Shown: piece by piece, positions 20,750 to 30,322 of the stretch
How the letters are laid out: each line of letters begins with the position of its first letter
Position numbering within the stretch: the stretch's first letter is position 1
Source of the DNA: Symbiodinium natans
Lineage: Eukaryota > Sar > Dinophyceae > Suessiales > Symbiodiniaceae
Assembly (NCBI GenBank): GCA_905221605.1
Contig: CAJNDS010002805.1
Span: 103,501 to 167,500 of the forward strand
DNA: 64,000 nucleotides
Direction of reading: 5' to 3'
The notes under the pieces: generated by a model
Database searches by the model: none
Seen by the model: only the letters and a program-made list of their open reading frames with translations
What the model was told of the DNA's origin: nothing
Translations under genes and position numbers: made by a program

Positions 20750-20981
20750 AGCCACCCTAAACCCTAAACCCTAAACCCTAAAGCCTTAAACCCTAAAACC
20801 CTAAACCCTAAAACCCTATAAACCTATAAACCCTAGAAACCCTAAAGCCCGAAAAACCCTACGAAACCCCCACTAAAAACCCTAGACTACCAAAACCCTA
20901 CCAAAACCCTACTAAAACCCTACTAAAACCCTACTAAAACCCTACTAAAACCCTAAAACCCTACAGAAACCCCCTACGTGC

Positions 20982-21007
20982 GGGCCCACCTGGTGCGAGC
21001 AATTTGC
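20982..21007. repeat. 26-bp intron-flanking direct repeat (b)
   Basis: GGGCCCACCTGGTGCGAGCA plus ATTTGC; second copy, at the donor side of U3a (CACCAG|GTGGGC). Confidence 0.9.
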
Positions 21008-21061
21008 GGACTCCACGATGGTCAGGTCGAAGTCGGGCAAGTCCAGCTCCCCGGTGTGGTC
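20990..21061 (-). CDS. Gene X exon U3a
   Basis: Exactly 24 codons, DHTGELDLPDFDLTIVESAN then CSHQ. Acceptor CATCCTTAG; donor CACCAG|GTGGGC. Starts and ends on codon boundaries and continues as VGPDSVPS in U3b. Acidic, beta-strand-like composition. One of the clearest exons in the window. Confidence 0.8.
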
Positions 21062-21118
21062 CTAAGGATGTCAGAAATAGGGTTTAGGGTTTAGGGCTTA
21101 GAGTTTATAATTTCTGTT

Positions 21119-21187
21119 TTTGGTGAGTGTATATAAGGTTCCTTTTCCATATTGGTGAGTGGTATATACTTGGTGTCCTTTTGGATG
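21119..21187. repeat. M9 dispersed repeat, copy 2
   Basis: GGTGAGTGTATATAAGGTTC and a downstream TTGGTGTCCTTTTGG block; reverse complement of the repeat at 3426-3500. Confidence 0.55.
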
Positions 21188-21587
21188 AAAAGTTGGTCTA
21201 GGGCTTGAGGGCTTTTAGGGTTTCTTGGAGCTTCGGGGTTATAGGGTTTTTGGGCTTCTGGGGTTAACCCTAAAGGTTTTAGGGCTTCAGGGGTTTAGGG
21301 TTTAAGGTTGAGGTGTGGTCCTAAGGATGTAGAGTTGGTTAAGGGCTTTAGGGCTAATTTAGTACAGGGTTTAGGGTTTAGGGTTTAGGGTTTAGGGTTT
21401 AGGGTTTAGGGTTTAGGGTTTAGGGTTTAGGGTTTAGGGTTTAGGGAGTTTCGGGGTTGTAGGGTTTTGGGGCTTTTGGGGTTTTACTGTCTTCGGGGTT
21501 TGGGGTTTTAGGGTTTGAGGGCTTTTAGGGTTTTTGCAGGGGGGGTTGGGACTTTGGGGCTTTGGGTCTTTCTTGAGTTTAGGGTTT

Positions 21588-21646
21588 TAGGGTTTTAGGG
21601 TTTTAGGGTTTTAGGGTTTTAGGGTTTTAGGGTTTTAGGGTTTTAG
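21588..21646. repeat. TTTTAGGG array
   Basis: Seven or eight perfect 8-nt TTTTAGGG units, a local length variant of the heptamer. Confidence 0.95.
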
Positions 21647-21722
21647 TGTGGTCCAAAGGGTGTAGAGTTGGTTTAGGGTTTAGCGTTTAGGGGTTTAGGG
21701 CTTTAGGGCGCAGGGGGGGTAC

Positions 21723-21798
21723 CTCGGCGGCTTCTCTGTGGAGGAACCCGCAACCCGCACCGTGCGACTTCAAGGACCATGGGAGCTGGGTGAGCATC
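21723..21798 (-). CDS. Gene X candidate exon U4
   Basis: One base plus 25 codons: MLTQLPWSLKSHGAGCGFLH then REAAE. Acceptor CACCCTAG; donor GAG|GTACCC. Note that GATGC at its start is also found at a possible upstream donor near 21918. Confidence 0.65.
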
Positions 21799-22501
21799 CT
21801 AGGGTGGAAAGTCTTAACCCTAAACCCTAAACCCTAAACCCTAAACCGTTTAAATTTGGGGTTTTTGGTCTGGTTGGGGTCTCTGCGTGGGACCCACCTG
21901 CTGGGACTCGCATGGACCACCCTGCATCCCCGCCCTTCTAAAAACCTCTTCACCCTTTCAACTGCCTTTACCCTACACCCTGTTCTCCTGCGGTCTTAAA
22001 TCTTAGGGCTTGAGGGTGTTTTGGTTTTGGGGGTTTTGGGGCTTTCGGGTCTTGGGGTTTTAGGGTTTTAGAGTTGGGTTTATAGGGTCTCAGGGTCTCA
22101 ACGTCTTAGGGTCTCATCTTCGCTTTCCTAGTCACTGCTCTGAAAAGCGTCGGTGCTGACGGCCGCCGACCAGCGGCTTGCGCGTTGAAAAAAAGAAAAA
22201 AGGTTTTTGGGTTTTAGGTTTTTTGGTTTTTGTTTGGGATTTTAGGTCTTTTTTAAAGGTTTTTAGGTTTTAGTTTTTTTTTGGTTTTTAGGGGTCTGAG
22301 GGTTTTGTAGGCTTTGGATGTCGAGTTGGCTTGGGTTCGGGGATGTTTTCTGGGGGATTTGCTTGGTGATTTTGGGCGGCTCATGGGTTGTTTTAGGGTT
22401 TAGGGTTTAGGGTTTAGGGTTTAGAATTTAAGGTTTGTTATAAGGTTTTTGAAAGGGCTTGGGATTTGTTAGGGTGCTTCGGGCGTTTGGGAGGGCCACA
22501 C

Positions 22502-22633
22502 CCCCCCGGGTTCTGCGAAGCGTCTCGCGCCATCTCGTCCCGAATGTAATCAATCACCGTCTGCGAAACCGTCGACTGCAGGAGGGTCAGAAGTAGGTTC
22601 TCTGCATGCCGACACCCACGCACCACCTTACTT
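22502..22633 (-). CDS. Gene X exon U6
   Basis: A 132-nt exon: SKVVRGCRHAENLLLTLLQS, TVSQTVIDYIRDEMARDASQ, NPG. Acceptor CCTTTGCAG; donor GGGG|GTGTGGCC. Amphipathic helical pattern and no repeat-derived sequence. The largest clear exon of gene X after X3. Confidence 0.8.
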
Positions 22634-22943
22634 CTGCAAAGGCAAGGGAAGAAAAACCATGTGATGCAACTTTGTTCTCAACAGGGAAAACAAAAAAGGT
22701 GGCTTAAAGCTCTACTCTTGGCCAAGCAAGCCACGAAGGGCTTGCCTGCTCCCTCGACCCAAAAGCCACGGTAGCCCACGGTCACGTTGGTGTAGCCAAG
22801 CACGCACCCTTGCAGAAGCCAAGGGCAAGCGAGGGTATCTCAAGGTTCATGAATATCAGTATGAGTATGATCAGAGAAAAAACCAGGATCATTGATAGCT
22901 TGTGTCACTCAACCCTACCAGAATCGAAGCTCTAGCGAGCCAC

Positions 22944-23062
22944 GATGTTCCTGTGCCATCCAGCGCTCAACCCCCCAAAAGCGTTTCGGCTGGACACTTG
23001 AAAAATGTCCTGCTTTGAGATGGTGACGGCATTGTAGACCAGTGGCTCCAATGCAAAACCCA
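22944..23062 (-). CDS. Gene X exon U7
   Basis: Two bases plus 39 codons: GFALEPLVYNAVTISKQDIF, QVSSRNAFGGLSAGWHRNI. Acceptor TTTAGAG; donor ATC|GTGGCTCG. Sequence is clearly protein-like. Function not recognised. Confidence 0.8.
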
Positions 23063-23148
23063 CTCTAAACTGGGAATCAGAGCTGGTGCATTCACTAGGC
23101 TAGCAGCTTCCTCCAACACCCTGTTAACAAATACTCCCAGACGAAAAT

Positions 23149-23265
23149 CTCCTAGGGGAAGTATGAAATATCGAAGCCCTACACCTGAACCCAGCCTGTT
23201 ACAAGTTACAAAACACTCCTACATGAATTCTCCTAGGGGAAATATGAAATATCCCGAAGCCCTAC
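23149..23265. repeat. Diverged direct repeat pair
   Basis: TCTCCTAGGGGAAGTATGAAATATCGAAGCCCTAC-type sequence (23149-23182) recurs at 23230-23265 with three changes. About 47 bp separate the copies. Possibly another intron-flanking duplication or a small element. Confidence 0.7.
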
Positions 23266-23284
23266 TGTGCAACATCCCGACAAC

Positions 23285-23358
23285 CTTCTGCATCTGAATC
23301 CGACCGGCCTCTCAGTCGGGAAAGCAGCTCCGACACCTCGTCCTCTGCGTTGGGGGCC
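23285..23358 (-). CDS. Gene X exon U8
   Basis: Reads SRAPNAEDEVSELLSRLRGR then SDSDAE, with donor G|GTTGTCGG. The acceptor is probably TGTGGAG, so the 5' edge is approximate. Acidic helical peptide. Confidence 0.65.
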
Positions 23359-23586
23359 CGAGACTCCACAAACCCCGTTCAGGGTTTAGGCTTTAGGGTT
23401 CTAGGGTCTAGGGTCTAGGGTCTAGGGTGTAGGGTTTAGGGTTTAGGGTTTAGGGTTACCCTGTACATCCGGTAAACCCTCTAAGCCTCTAAGCCAAACC
23501 CTGTAAGCCCTGTAAACCATGCAAGCTGCGCTGACCCTAAACCCTAAACCCTATTCCCGAAATTCCCTAAATTCCCCATTACGGGA

Positions 23587-23641
23587 GTGGCTTTCAAAAC
23601 CGAAGCAGTTCAAACCCTAAACCCTAAACGTGGCTTTCAAA
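23587..23641. repeat. Mini-insertion with 12-bp duplication
   Basis: GTGGCTTTCAAA is present at 23587-23598 and 23630-23641. Between them lie only about 30 bp, chiefly two CCCTAAA units. Removing 43 bp joins the frames of U9 and the following coding sequence (...LELAR-VLKATPVM). Confidence 0.85.
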
Positions 23642-23642
23642 C

Positions 23643-23709
23643 CCCGCGCCAACTCCAAGTCCACGCGCGGATTCGGCGTGCCGGAAAACACCTGGGCGAC
23701 GATGAGGAG
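23643..23709 (-). CDS. Gene X exon U9 (SGTPNP)
   Basis: Reads LLIVAQVFSGTPNPRVDLEL then AR after acceptor TTCGAG. The frame can continue as VLKATPVM below 23599 if the 43-bp insertion is skipped. FSG.PNP is a block I associate with the same uncharacterised family as NNCYNY/SHKPG; this is from memory. Confidence 0.75.
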
Positions 23710-23890
23710 CTCGAAGGGATTGGGGTTTCAGGGTTTAGGCTTTAGGGTTTCGGGTTTAGGGTTTCGGGTTTAGGGTTTAGGGTTTAGTGTTTATGGTCTC
23801 GGGTTCAGGGTTCAGAGTTGAGGGTTTGGGGTTTAGGGTTTAGGGCTTGGCGTTTCGGGTTGAGGGTCTTCAGTTCCGGTTTATCTAGGC

Positions 23891-23991
23891 TGCCCAGTAA
23901 CCTAGGCTTAAAAAGGGTGCCCTTTTTTGCTTAAAGGGGTCTATAAGGGAACCTAAACCCCCCAAAAAGGGAATAAGGGTACTACTGGGCA
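23891..23991. mobile_element. M3-family MITE, young copy 1
   Basis: TGCCCAGTAACC at the left, GGTACTACTGGGCA at the right. The interior has AAAAAGGGTGCCC / AAAAAGGGAATAAGGGT blocks. Nearly identical to 36475-36576, so recently mobile. Confidence 0.85.
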
Positions 23992-24262
23992 TCCTTGTTT
24001 TCGGGTTTCTAGGGTCCAGGGTTCAGGGTTTAGGTCTGCAGGGTCGAGGCGCCATGGACCCCGGAAGGTTGGACTCTTTTAGGGGAAGGGAATATAGGAA
24101 GCCCTATAACACACTCACGCCCAAAACCCAAACCTAGAAGCACCAGCACCTGAAACCCTGAAACCCTGAAACCCTGAAGCCCTGAAGCCCTGAAGCCCTG
24201 AAACCCTGAAACCCTGAAACCCTGAACCCTAAACCCTAAACCCTAAACCCTAAACACTAAAC

Positions 24263-24364
24263 CAAAGCTGCCCCCAAAGGCGCGATTGGAGAGATGGTGA
24301 CGCCCTGTGCAGCTGCCAGCAGCCCGAACATGGAGAAGGGGAGCATGGACACCATGGCTTGGAT
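24263..24364 (-). CDS. Gene X exon U10 (hydrophobic)
   Basis: Exactly 34 codons, starting and ending on codon boundaries: IQAMVSMLPFSMFGLLAAAQ, GVTISPIAPLGAAL. Acceptor GGCTAGAG; donor TTG|GTTTAGTG. It could contain a membrane-spanning or buried helix. It continues U11 in frame. Confidence 0.8.
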
Positions 24365-24450
24365 CTCTAGCCCTAAACCCTAAACCCTAAGCCCTAAACC
24401 CTAAACCCAAAACCCTAAACCCTAGACACTAAGCTCCAAAAATCCTCAAC

Positions 24451-24524
24451 CTGAAAACGCAACTTGGCTTCGAAACCGTCAGCAGCTGGCGGAGGCGGCG
24501 TTCGGAGGTTGTCAAGTTCGGGGG
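24451..24524 (-). CDS. Gene X exon U11
   Basis: Two bases plus 24 codons: PELDNLRTPPPPAADGFEAK then LRFQ. Acceptor CCCTCCAG; donor CAG|GTTGAGG. It ends on a codon boundary, matching the start of U10. Pro-rich linker followed by a helix-like end. Confidence 0.8.
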
Positions 24525-24534
24525 CTGGAGGGTT

Positions 24535-24645
24535 TAGGGTTTAGGGTGGGTTTAGGGTTTAGGGTTTAGGGTTTAGGGTTTAGGGTTTAGGGTTTAGGGT
24601 TTAGGGTTTAGGGTTTAGGGTTTAGGGTCTAGGGTCTAGGGTTTA
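24535..24645. repeat. TTTAGGG array
   Basis: About fifteen near-perfect heptamers abutting the acceptor side of U11. Confidence 0.95.
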
Positions 24646-24722
24646 GGGCTAGTCTGAGTTCACCACAGATTCCACAGAATCCGAGCTTGGGTTTACCTGG
24701 GCCCCATGTACCTCCTAGACCC

Positions 24723-24829
24723 AAGAGCAACCTAGGAATAAACAGGGTGCCCTTTTTGGTTTGAAGGGGCTTGTCAAGGAACCTGATCCTTACAACCAGG
24801 GAATAGGGGCATACTCTGGTTCCTTGCCT
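24723..24829. mobile_element. M3-family MITE, diverged copy
   Basis: Shares AGCAACCTAGGAATAAACAGGGTGCCCTTTTTGG-type order with the intact M3 copies, then GGGAATAGGGGCATACTCTGG. Ends are degraded relative to 23891 and 36475. Confidence 0.55.
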
Positions 24830-25295
24830 CCTACTCGCGAGGGGGAGGGGGCGGGGTGCACAACGTTCTGAAACGGAGCCTTGCGGGTTCAGGCCCCAAC
24901 CCGAAACCCTCCAAAACCCAAAACCCTCAACCCCAACCCCCCCGGTGAACACTAAACCCTAAACCCTAAACCCTAAACCCTAAACCCTAAACCCTAAACC
25001 CTAAACCCTAAACCCTAAACCCTAAACCCTAAGCCCTAAAACGTCGGGCTCGCTCCGGGGGATGGTTGCGGCAAACGGGGACTTGCAACCCGTCTAGCAG
25101 TCTGAGGGTTGAGGCCATTTAGGGTTTAGGGTTTAGGGTTTAGGGTTTAGGTTTAGGGTTTAGGGTTTAGGGTTTAGGGTTTAGGGTTTAGGGTTTAGGG
25201 TTTAGGGTTTAGGGGGCGAAAGGTAAACGAGTACCCACAATAACACAGCGAGGCCTGCAGGGCAGAGCCTTGGGATGTTCCCCCCTTACACGAAC

Positions 25296-25402
25296 AAGCA
25301 GGGCCTCTCGTGCCCTGAAGCGAAATCTGTTCGCGGCTCCTCGTCGACAATCTGCTGCAGCCTGCTAATGTTGGAGCCCGCCTCCTCGGAGAGGAAAGTG
25401 TA
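25296..25402 (-). CDS. Gene X exon U12
   Basis: 35 codons plus two bases: YTFLSEEAGSNISRLQQIVD, EEPRTDFASGHERPC. Acceptor ACGGCAG; donor TT|GTTCGTG. The donor lies at a truncated M2 end (TTGGGATGTTCC in inverse), so the next intron seems to include a partial M2 copy. Clearly protein-like. Confidence 0.8.
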
Positions 25403-25406
25403 CTGC

Positions 25407-25486
25407 CGTTAGAACCTTAATAACAATAATACTTTTAATATCCACTTGGGTTGTATATAAACAAAAATAATTCCCCAGGGGGATAT
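25407..25486. repeat. M10 dispersed repeat, copy 1
   Basis: AGAACCTTA ... TTTAATATCC ... ATAATTCCCCAGGGGG. The same order occurs at 54815-54893. Short AT-rich introner-like unit; in gene sense it would sit in the intron before U12. Confidence 0.65.
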
Positions 25487-25498
25487 AGGAAAAGCCCG

Positions 25499-25516
25499 TG
25501 ACGAGAGGTTGAAGGT
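25499..25516 (+). repeat. Target-site duplication of element A (5')
   Basis: TGACGAGAGGTTGAAGGT, identical over 18 bases to 33809-33826. It fixes the left edge of element A. Confidence 0.9.
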
Positions 25517-25527
25517 TGAAGGTTGAA

Positions 25528-25543
25528 TGGCTCAAGGCTCAAG
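25528..25543 (+). other. Spliced-leader-like relicts at element A 5' end
   Basis: TGGCTCAAG followed at once by GCTCAAG. The dinoflagellate spliced leader ends TTTTGGCTCAAG (established). Tandem 3' fragments of it, 11 bp inside the element, suggest that the element RNA was trans-spliced, perhaps twice over successive cycles. The match is short. Confidence 0.45.
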
Positions 25544-25822
25544 GTGCTGCCTGCGCACGTAGCTGTGCGTTGCTGTGTTAACGGGGCTCTGGGTTCAACC
25601 GGTTTTTGGTTCCCAGGCTCTTTCTTAACCCCAACTCCTCAGCTCGAGCCATTGTGCGCGCAAATTTGTGGGTCAGCTTCGCGGAACAAAGACTGCACGA
25701 GCAAGTGACCCCTTCAAGTGGAGCCCCAAGTCCGGCAACGAGCAGTTAAAAAGGAAAAAAAAAAACTGCAAAGGGAGTACTGCTAAGCACTCTTGTTGAC
25801 AAGGGTAGGGCTACCCACCCCA

Positions 25823-26797
25823 ATGGCGAAGCCTCGGCCGTTCTTCACCTGCAAGAAGTGCGGAGACGCTTCCTGGATTTACCAGAACCAGGCAGCCAAA
25901 ACACCCCACTGCAAATACTGTGGGAACAAATGGCCCCAGCCAAAGCAGTCGCAAGCGGAAGCCTGGACATGATATTGGGAACCGGAAGCGTGGACCCCAA
26001 ATAGCCGCAAACCACGCAGCCCGAAGCCCCGCAAGCAAGGGAAGGCAGCTGCTGCCTTGGAGCAGGCGTGGAAGAACCTTGGGCCAGAGGCCCGAGCCGC
26101 CATCGAAGAGGCAGGATGGAGCCCAAGTAGGGACCTCCAAGCGCCGCCTGGCCTGGGAGGGATAGAGCAGCTCACCCCCCAAGAATATCATGGCGCAGTC
26201 AGCGAGCTGTGGAAGGACGCGGACGCAGCCACACAAAAGGTGCTCAAGGCAGCAGGCATTGAGCCCCCAAGGCAAGAGGCGGACGAGTCCCTCACGCCAA
26301 GAAAGGCCCTGCAGAAAGTTATGCAGGAATATAAGCAGCTCACGGCTGAGCACCGGGGACTCATCGCCAAGAAGGCGGCACTGCAAGTCAAGACAGAGAA
26401 GCTCAAGCAGCAGTTTCACCAAAGCATCGCCGACCTAGGGAGCCTCACCAAGGAAATCGAAGAAAAAGAACAAGCGGTCGAAAAGGCCCAGGAAAGAGCT
26501 CGCGAGCAAATTAAAGGGCCTCAAGCTCCAGCCGCAGTCGAGGAAATCACCGCCATCCTCAAGCAGGCTGGAATACAGCTCACCCCCGAACTGGGGGAAC
26601 AAATTTGTCAGCACATTGCCCAAAGACCAGAGCTTGATCTTGAAATGGAAAGCGTCTGGGGAGTAGAGGCAGGGACACCGGCTGAGCTGCTTGCCAGTGG
26701 ACCCGGCCCCGCGTACGGGCCAGCAAGACGCAAAAGTGTCCAACGCGAGAGTCCGCTCGAGGCCGCCCCCCCTGGGCAGGCGGAGCACTCCGCGTAG
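25823..26797 (+). CDS. Element A ORF1: zinc-ribbon and coiled-coil protein
   Basis: From ATG at 25823 the frame reads MAKPRPFFTCKKCGDASW, then CKYCGNKW: two CxxC pairs forming a zinc ribbon in the first 40 residues. It meets TGA at 25970, then stays open in the same frame to TAG at 26795. The downstream part is a long Glu/Lys/Gln-rich coiled coil, with blocks such as LTAEHRGLIAKKAALQVKTE and EKEQAVEKAQERAREQIKG. This resembles the nucleic-acid-binding, multimerising ORF1 proteins of LINE elements in role, though not in sequence. The TGA is probably a point mutation, but read-through is possible. The TAG is followed by an open in-frame run into ORF2. Confidence 0.75.
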
Positions 26798-26914
26798 GAA
26801 ACAGGGTGGCCCTGGAGGCGGCGGCAACCCTCCAGGACCGCTTCACCCGTTCAGCCGCAACCCGCCCCTGGGGCCGTTAAGCTGGCGCAGGAGCACTTAC
26901 CTCCGCACAAGGAG

Positions 26915-29900
26915 TTGCTTCTGCCCCAACCCCAACCGGGGGAAGCTGGCGACTGTGAGCAGTCCCACAGCCTATCCTGTCCACGGAGCACTGCCCACCG
27001 GCTGCAAGCCAAGCGCAGCACCAAGGCCCAGAGGAAAGGACTCAGCCGCACAGCGTCTGGACAAAGAGTGCTGAAGCGGGTGAGCCCTTCTCTGTACCCC
27101 CTTGGCAATATAGGGGAGCCGCTCCTCACTGGTGCCCTCTTCTTCAAAGAAGGTTTCGTCTCCCCGCAATCCTTTCCTAAAAGGCGCAGAACTCGGAACC
27201 GAAGCAAGCCCCTTAACGGTCAGAACGGTGGCCAAGAGGCGGTAAGCCTGCACAGGCGCAAGCTCAAAGCACGGCTCAAAAAGTGGAAGTACATTCAAAG
27301 CATTCTCCAGAAACACTCGGAAATCCCTGAGTGCGAAGAGGAGGCCATTCTCAACCTGGCTGAAGAAGTGGAGGGTGGTGGTGACCCCGGTTCCCTGGAG
27401 ACCTGGACCATCAAAGCTCTTCTTGAAGCAGCGTCCAGCAGGGACTCTTCAGGGTTGGAGCTCCTCGCCCGCGCCGCCGAGGATATTATCGACGATCTTC
27501 AGGCTGGCAGAGATAGCGTAATTGCGATCCGGTCCTCAAACATCACCACTTGGAGGAAGGAAATCCAGGCTTGGATAAAGGCCAGCAAGGAGGACATTTT
27601 CCTTCTGCAAGAGACTCACCTTAACAAGAAGGCCTACCACCAGATGTACCGGCAAATGACGCAGGCCGGGTATCAGGTGTTCGGGGGTCAAGCGCACCCG
27701 TGCGAGACCAAAGGCACTAAAGGTGGAGTCTGCGTCCTCGTAAAATCGCACATGCAGGCGGCCTCCCAAGGCCAGCACATTGTTGAAGGTGCAGGAATAG
27801 AGGCGATATGTGTCCGCCGGGGAGGTGTTAGCCTCCTTCTCATCAGCGTCTACCTCAAGTGCAGCACCCCGCTCGATATTCCTCCCAACAGCGAAATCAT
27901 GGCAGCCCTGCTCAGCGTGCTTTCGCAGCATAAAGGACAGTGGCTAGTCGCAGGAGACTGGAACTGCACACCGGAAGAGCTTCTCTCCACTAACATTCTG
28001 CCCCATATTAAGGGTCACCTGATCGCAACTGGAGAGGCAACGTGCCAATCCGGTCGAGAGCTCGATTTTTACATCATCAGTGCAGGCCTGCAAGGCAAGG
28101 TCAGAAGCACGGTGGACTGGACAGTGCCCCACAGGCCGCACGCTGGCCTCTGTATTTCCCTTACCGTGCCTGGCAAAAGGGCTACTCTCCGCCAGCTTCC
28201 ATGTTTCCCCGAGGCTATAGCTGTGGAGGAGCCTGTGTATGAATCCGCCAGTGTTCAAACACCCATCAGCATCCTCGGCCAGACCAGCATCAACGACGTC
28301 GTGTCTCTTTCCTTTGCACGTCTGTCAGCAGCATGCCAAAAGGCCCTCTACCCCAACGAGACAATGCCAAGGGGAGCCAGCCTCGACTTTCTGCGAAAGC
28401 CGGCACTCAAGCCCGACCCGGTGGGGTTGTACTCCGCCCAGCCCGCGCTCTGGGCGAAGGCGGCAGCCTGGTTACTCGGCCTCACCACCGACTGTGCCCG
28501 GGCTTACCCGGCCTCCGGCGTGCATCAGCTCATAGGGACCCTCCTTGTGCCTGAAGGGTACGGCGCCAAGCCTGGCTGGCAAACAGACCTTATGAATACC
28601 CTTCTTGGCCAAAGTGAGGTCCAGGAGGAGCTGGTAGAGTGGGTCAATGCCATCGCCAAGCACTCAAGCAGCGAAGTGCGAAAAACCGGGCGCGCGGAGT
28701 ATGAAGAATGGATCACCGGCGCCGTCAAGAAAGGTATGAGGCCTCTTTTCAGGGCAGTCAAGGCACACGAGCAGTGTTTCGACCGGCCCTTCCGCGATCA
28801 TGACCCAAAAAGCAGACCATTTTTGAGGCTTAAGCAGTGGATGCCAATCTGGAAAGCAGGCCCCTCGCCTGCCGAGGCCTGCATCGCGCGGGTTAAAGAC
28901 CGGGCTATATGCGAACGGGCAACGCTGGCCCCGCTCAGCTCCGACGAAGTCGGCACCAGGCTTCGGCGATGCCCCCTCCGGGCGCCAGGCCCTGACAGGT
29001 GGACCCCCGCTATGGCCCGCAGCCTGCCTCCCGAAGCGGTTGAGGAGCTCACCGCCATCCTCAACCTCATAGAAGAAAAAGGGGAAGCCCCTGCGCAGTG
29101 GAGGATCGTAAAGGTCGTCATGCTTGTAAAGAACGAAGTGGTGGAACGCCCTATTGGGCTTTGCCACATCGTTTACAAGATATGGATGCAAGCAAGATAC
29201 GGGCTTATTCAAGCCTGGCTGTCCGAATACACCAAGACGGCAACTTGGGACGCTGCCCAACCGGGCGTCGCGTGCTTGAGTATTGCTGTACAGCGGGTTC
29301 TGCAAGCCGAAATTGCCAAATGCAGCAAGCGGCCCCGCATCTCGCTTTTCCTTGACCTTTCTACGTTTTTTGAAACAGTCGATCACCACAAGCTGGCGCA
29401 CATGGCAGAGATCCTCGCCTTTCCAGCAACGGTCCTGAATGTAGCCCTTCAAGTTTATCGGGGCGGCAGAGTAATTTGCGCGGAAGGGCAAACCAGCCCG
29501 CCCGCTTTCCCCACGAGAGGTATCGTCGCCGGTTGCCCGGCGGCGCCTGTGCTGAGCAAAGTCGCTCTTCACCTCCCGTGCTCTCGAGCCTCGGACTCTG
29601 GGCTGGCAGACAACATCGACGTATGGATCGATGATATAAGCGCAGACTTCGAGGGGCGCAACCCAGCGGAAGTAGCCTGGAAAGCCGTCAAGCTGTACAG
29701 ACAGCTGCGCGCCGACCTTGGGAGTGAGTCGCTCCTCCTCAGCGAAAAGAAGTCCGCTTTCATCTGTACCGATAAAACTGTCGCCAAGAGCCTACAGCAG
29801 CTCTTAAAGCCAGGTGAGCCGAAAATTGAAAATCTGGTCAAAGACTTAGGAGTGGACAGCGCAGGAGCGCGCAGAAGGAGGGTTAAGCAGTCCAACACCC

Positions 29901-30322
29901 GCCTCCGCAAAGCTGGACTGCGTAGCCAAAAACTGCGCCAGCTAAGGGTCCCCGACAAGAAATGCCTCCACAGGGCATCCAGAGCCTCAATCTTCACGGC
30001 GGGCACGTGGGGGCACCAGGCGGCGGGGCTTTCCCCGAAGCGTATGAAATCAGTGCGAGCCGCCGCCGGGACCCACGCAGGCCGCTTAGGGTATGGATCC
30101 TTGGACGTGGTCTACGACCTCGGCGAGAACGATGAAAAGGATCATCCTCGAACATTGGAGCACCCTTGCCCACTGTGTCAAAGCCGACAAGCCAGCAGCT
30201 CAGAAGTTACTCACGGCGTGGGAGGTCATGTGGAAAAGGGGCTCGAACAGCCCTCACCCTTGGCGCATTGCTGTGGGGCCCCTCGGCGCTATGCAGTGCT
30301 ACCTACGCGACATGGGGTATGA
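26915..30322 (+). CDS. Element A ORF2, endonuclease and reverse transcriptase part
   Basis: 1,135 open codons in the ORF1 frame. After a basic N-terminal region comes an apurinic-type endonuclease: LLQETHL near residue 231, VAGDWNC near 346, RELDFYI near 381 and PHRPHAGL near 404. The RT follows: motif A LFLDLSTFFETVDH near 811, motif B RGIVAGCPAAP near 868, motif C VWIDDIS near 903 with both Asp present, then LSEKKSAF and VKDLGV. The frame leaves the true coding path near 30125. The continuation passes briefly through the third frame (ILEHWSTL ... DMGYDAPTFSSWRRP, 30130-30390) before joining the RNase H reading frame, so two frameshifts separate the halves. The start is arbitrary, because the frame is open back to the TAG at 26795. 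Confidence 0.9.
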   Translation: MLLPQPQPGEAGDCEQSHSLSCPRSTAHRLQAKRSTKAQRKGLSRTASGQRVLKRVSPSLYPLGNIGEPLLTGALFFKEGFVSPQSFPKRRRTRNRSKPLNGQNGGQEAVSLHRRKLKARLKKWKYIQSILQKHSEIPECEEEAILNLAEEVEGGGDPGSLETWTIKALLEAASSRDSSGLELLARAAEDIIDDLQAGRDSVIAIRSSNITTWRKEIQAWIKASKEDIFLLQETHLNKKAYHQMYRQMTQAGYQVFGGQAHPCETKGTKGGVCVLVKSHMQAASQGQHIVEGAGIEAICVRRGGVSLLLISVYLKCSTPLDIPPNSEIMAALLSVLSQHKGQWLVAGDWNCTPEELLSTNILPHIKGHLIATGEATCQSGRELDFYIISAGLQGKVRSTVDWTVPHRPHAGLCISLTVPGKRATLRQLPCFPEAIAVEEPVYESASVQTPISILGQTSINDVVSLSFARLSAACQKALYPNETMPRGASLDFLRKPALKPDPVGLYSAQPALWAKAAAWLLGLTTDCARAYPASGVHQLIGTLLVPEGYGAKPGWQTDLMNTLLGQSEVQEELVEWVNAIAKHSSSEVRKTGRAEYEEWITGAVKKGMRPLFRAVKAHEQCFDRPFRDHDPKSRPFLRLKQWMPIWKAGPSPAEACIARVKDRAICERATLAPLSSDEVGTRLRRCPLRAPGPDRWTPAMARSLPPEAVEELTAILNLIEEKGEAPAQWRIVKVVMLVKNEVVERPIGLCHIVYKIWMQARYGLIQAWLSEYTKTATWDAAQPGVACLSIAVQRVLQAEIAKCSKRPRISLFLDLSTFFETVDHHKLAHMAEILAFPATVLNVALQVYRGGRVICAEGQTSPPAFPTRGIVAGCPAAPVLSKVALHLPCSRASDSGLADNIDVWIDDISADFEGRNPAEVAWKAVKLYRQLRADLGSESLLLSEKKSAFICTDKTVAKSLQQLLKPGEPKIENLVKDLGVDSAGARRRRVKQSNTRLRKAGLRSQKLRQLRVPDKKCLHRASRASIFTAGTWGHQAAGLSPKRMKSVRAAAGTHAGRLGYGSLDVVYDLGENDEKDHPRTLEHPCPLCQSRQASSSEVTHGVGGHVEKGLEQPSPLAHCCGAPRRYAVLPTRHGV

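Noticed and set aside
28664-29572. 302-codon minus frame inside element A
   Set aside because: Antisense to clear RT motifs; a GC-rich shadow.
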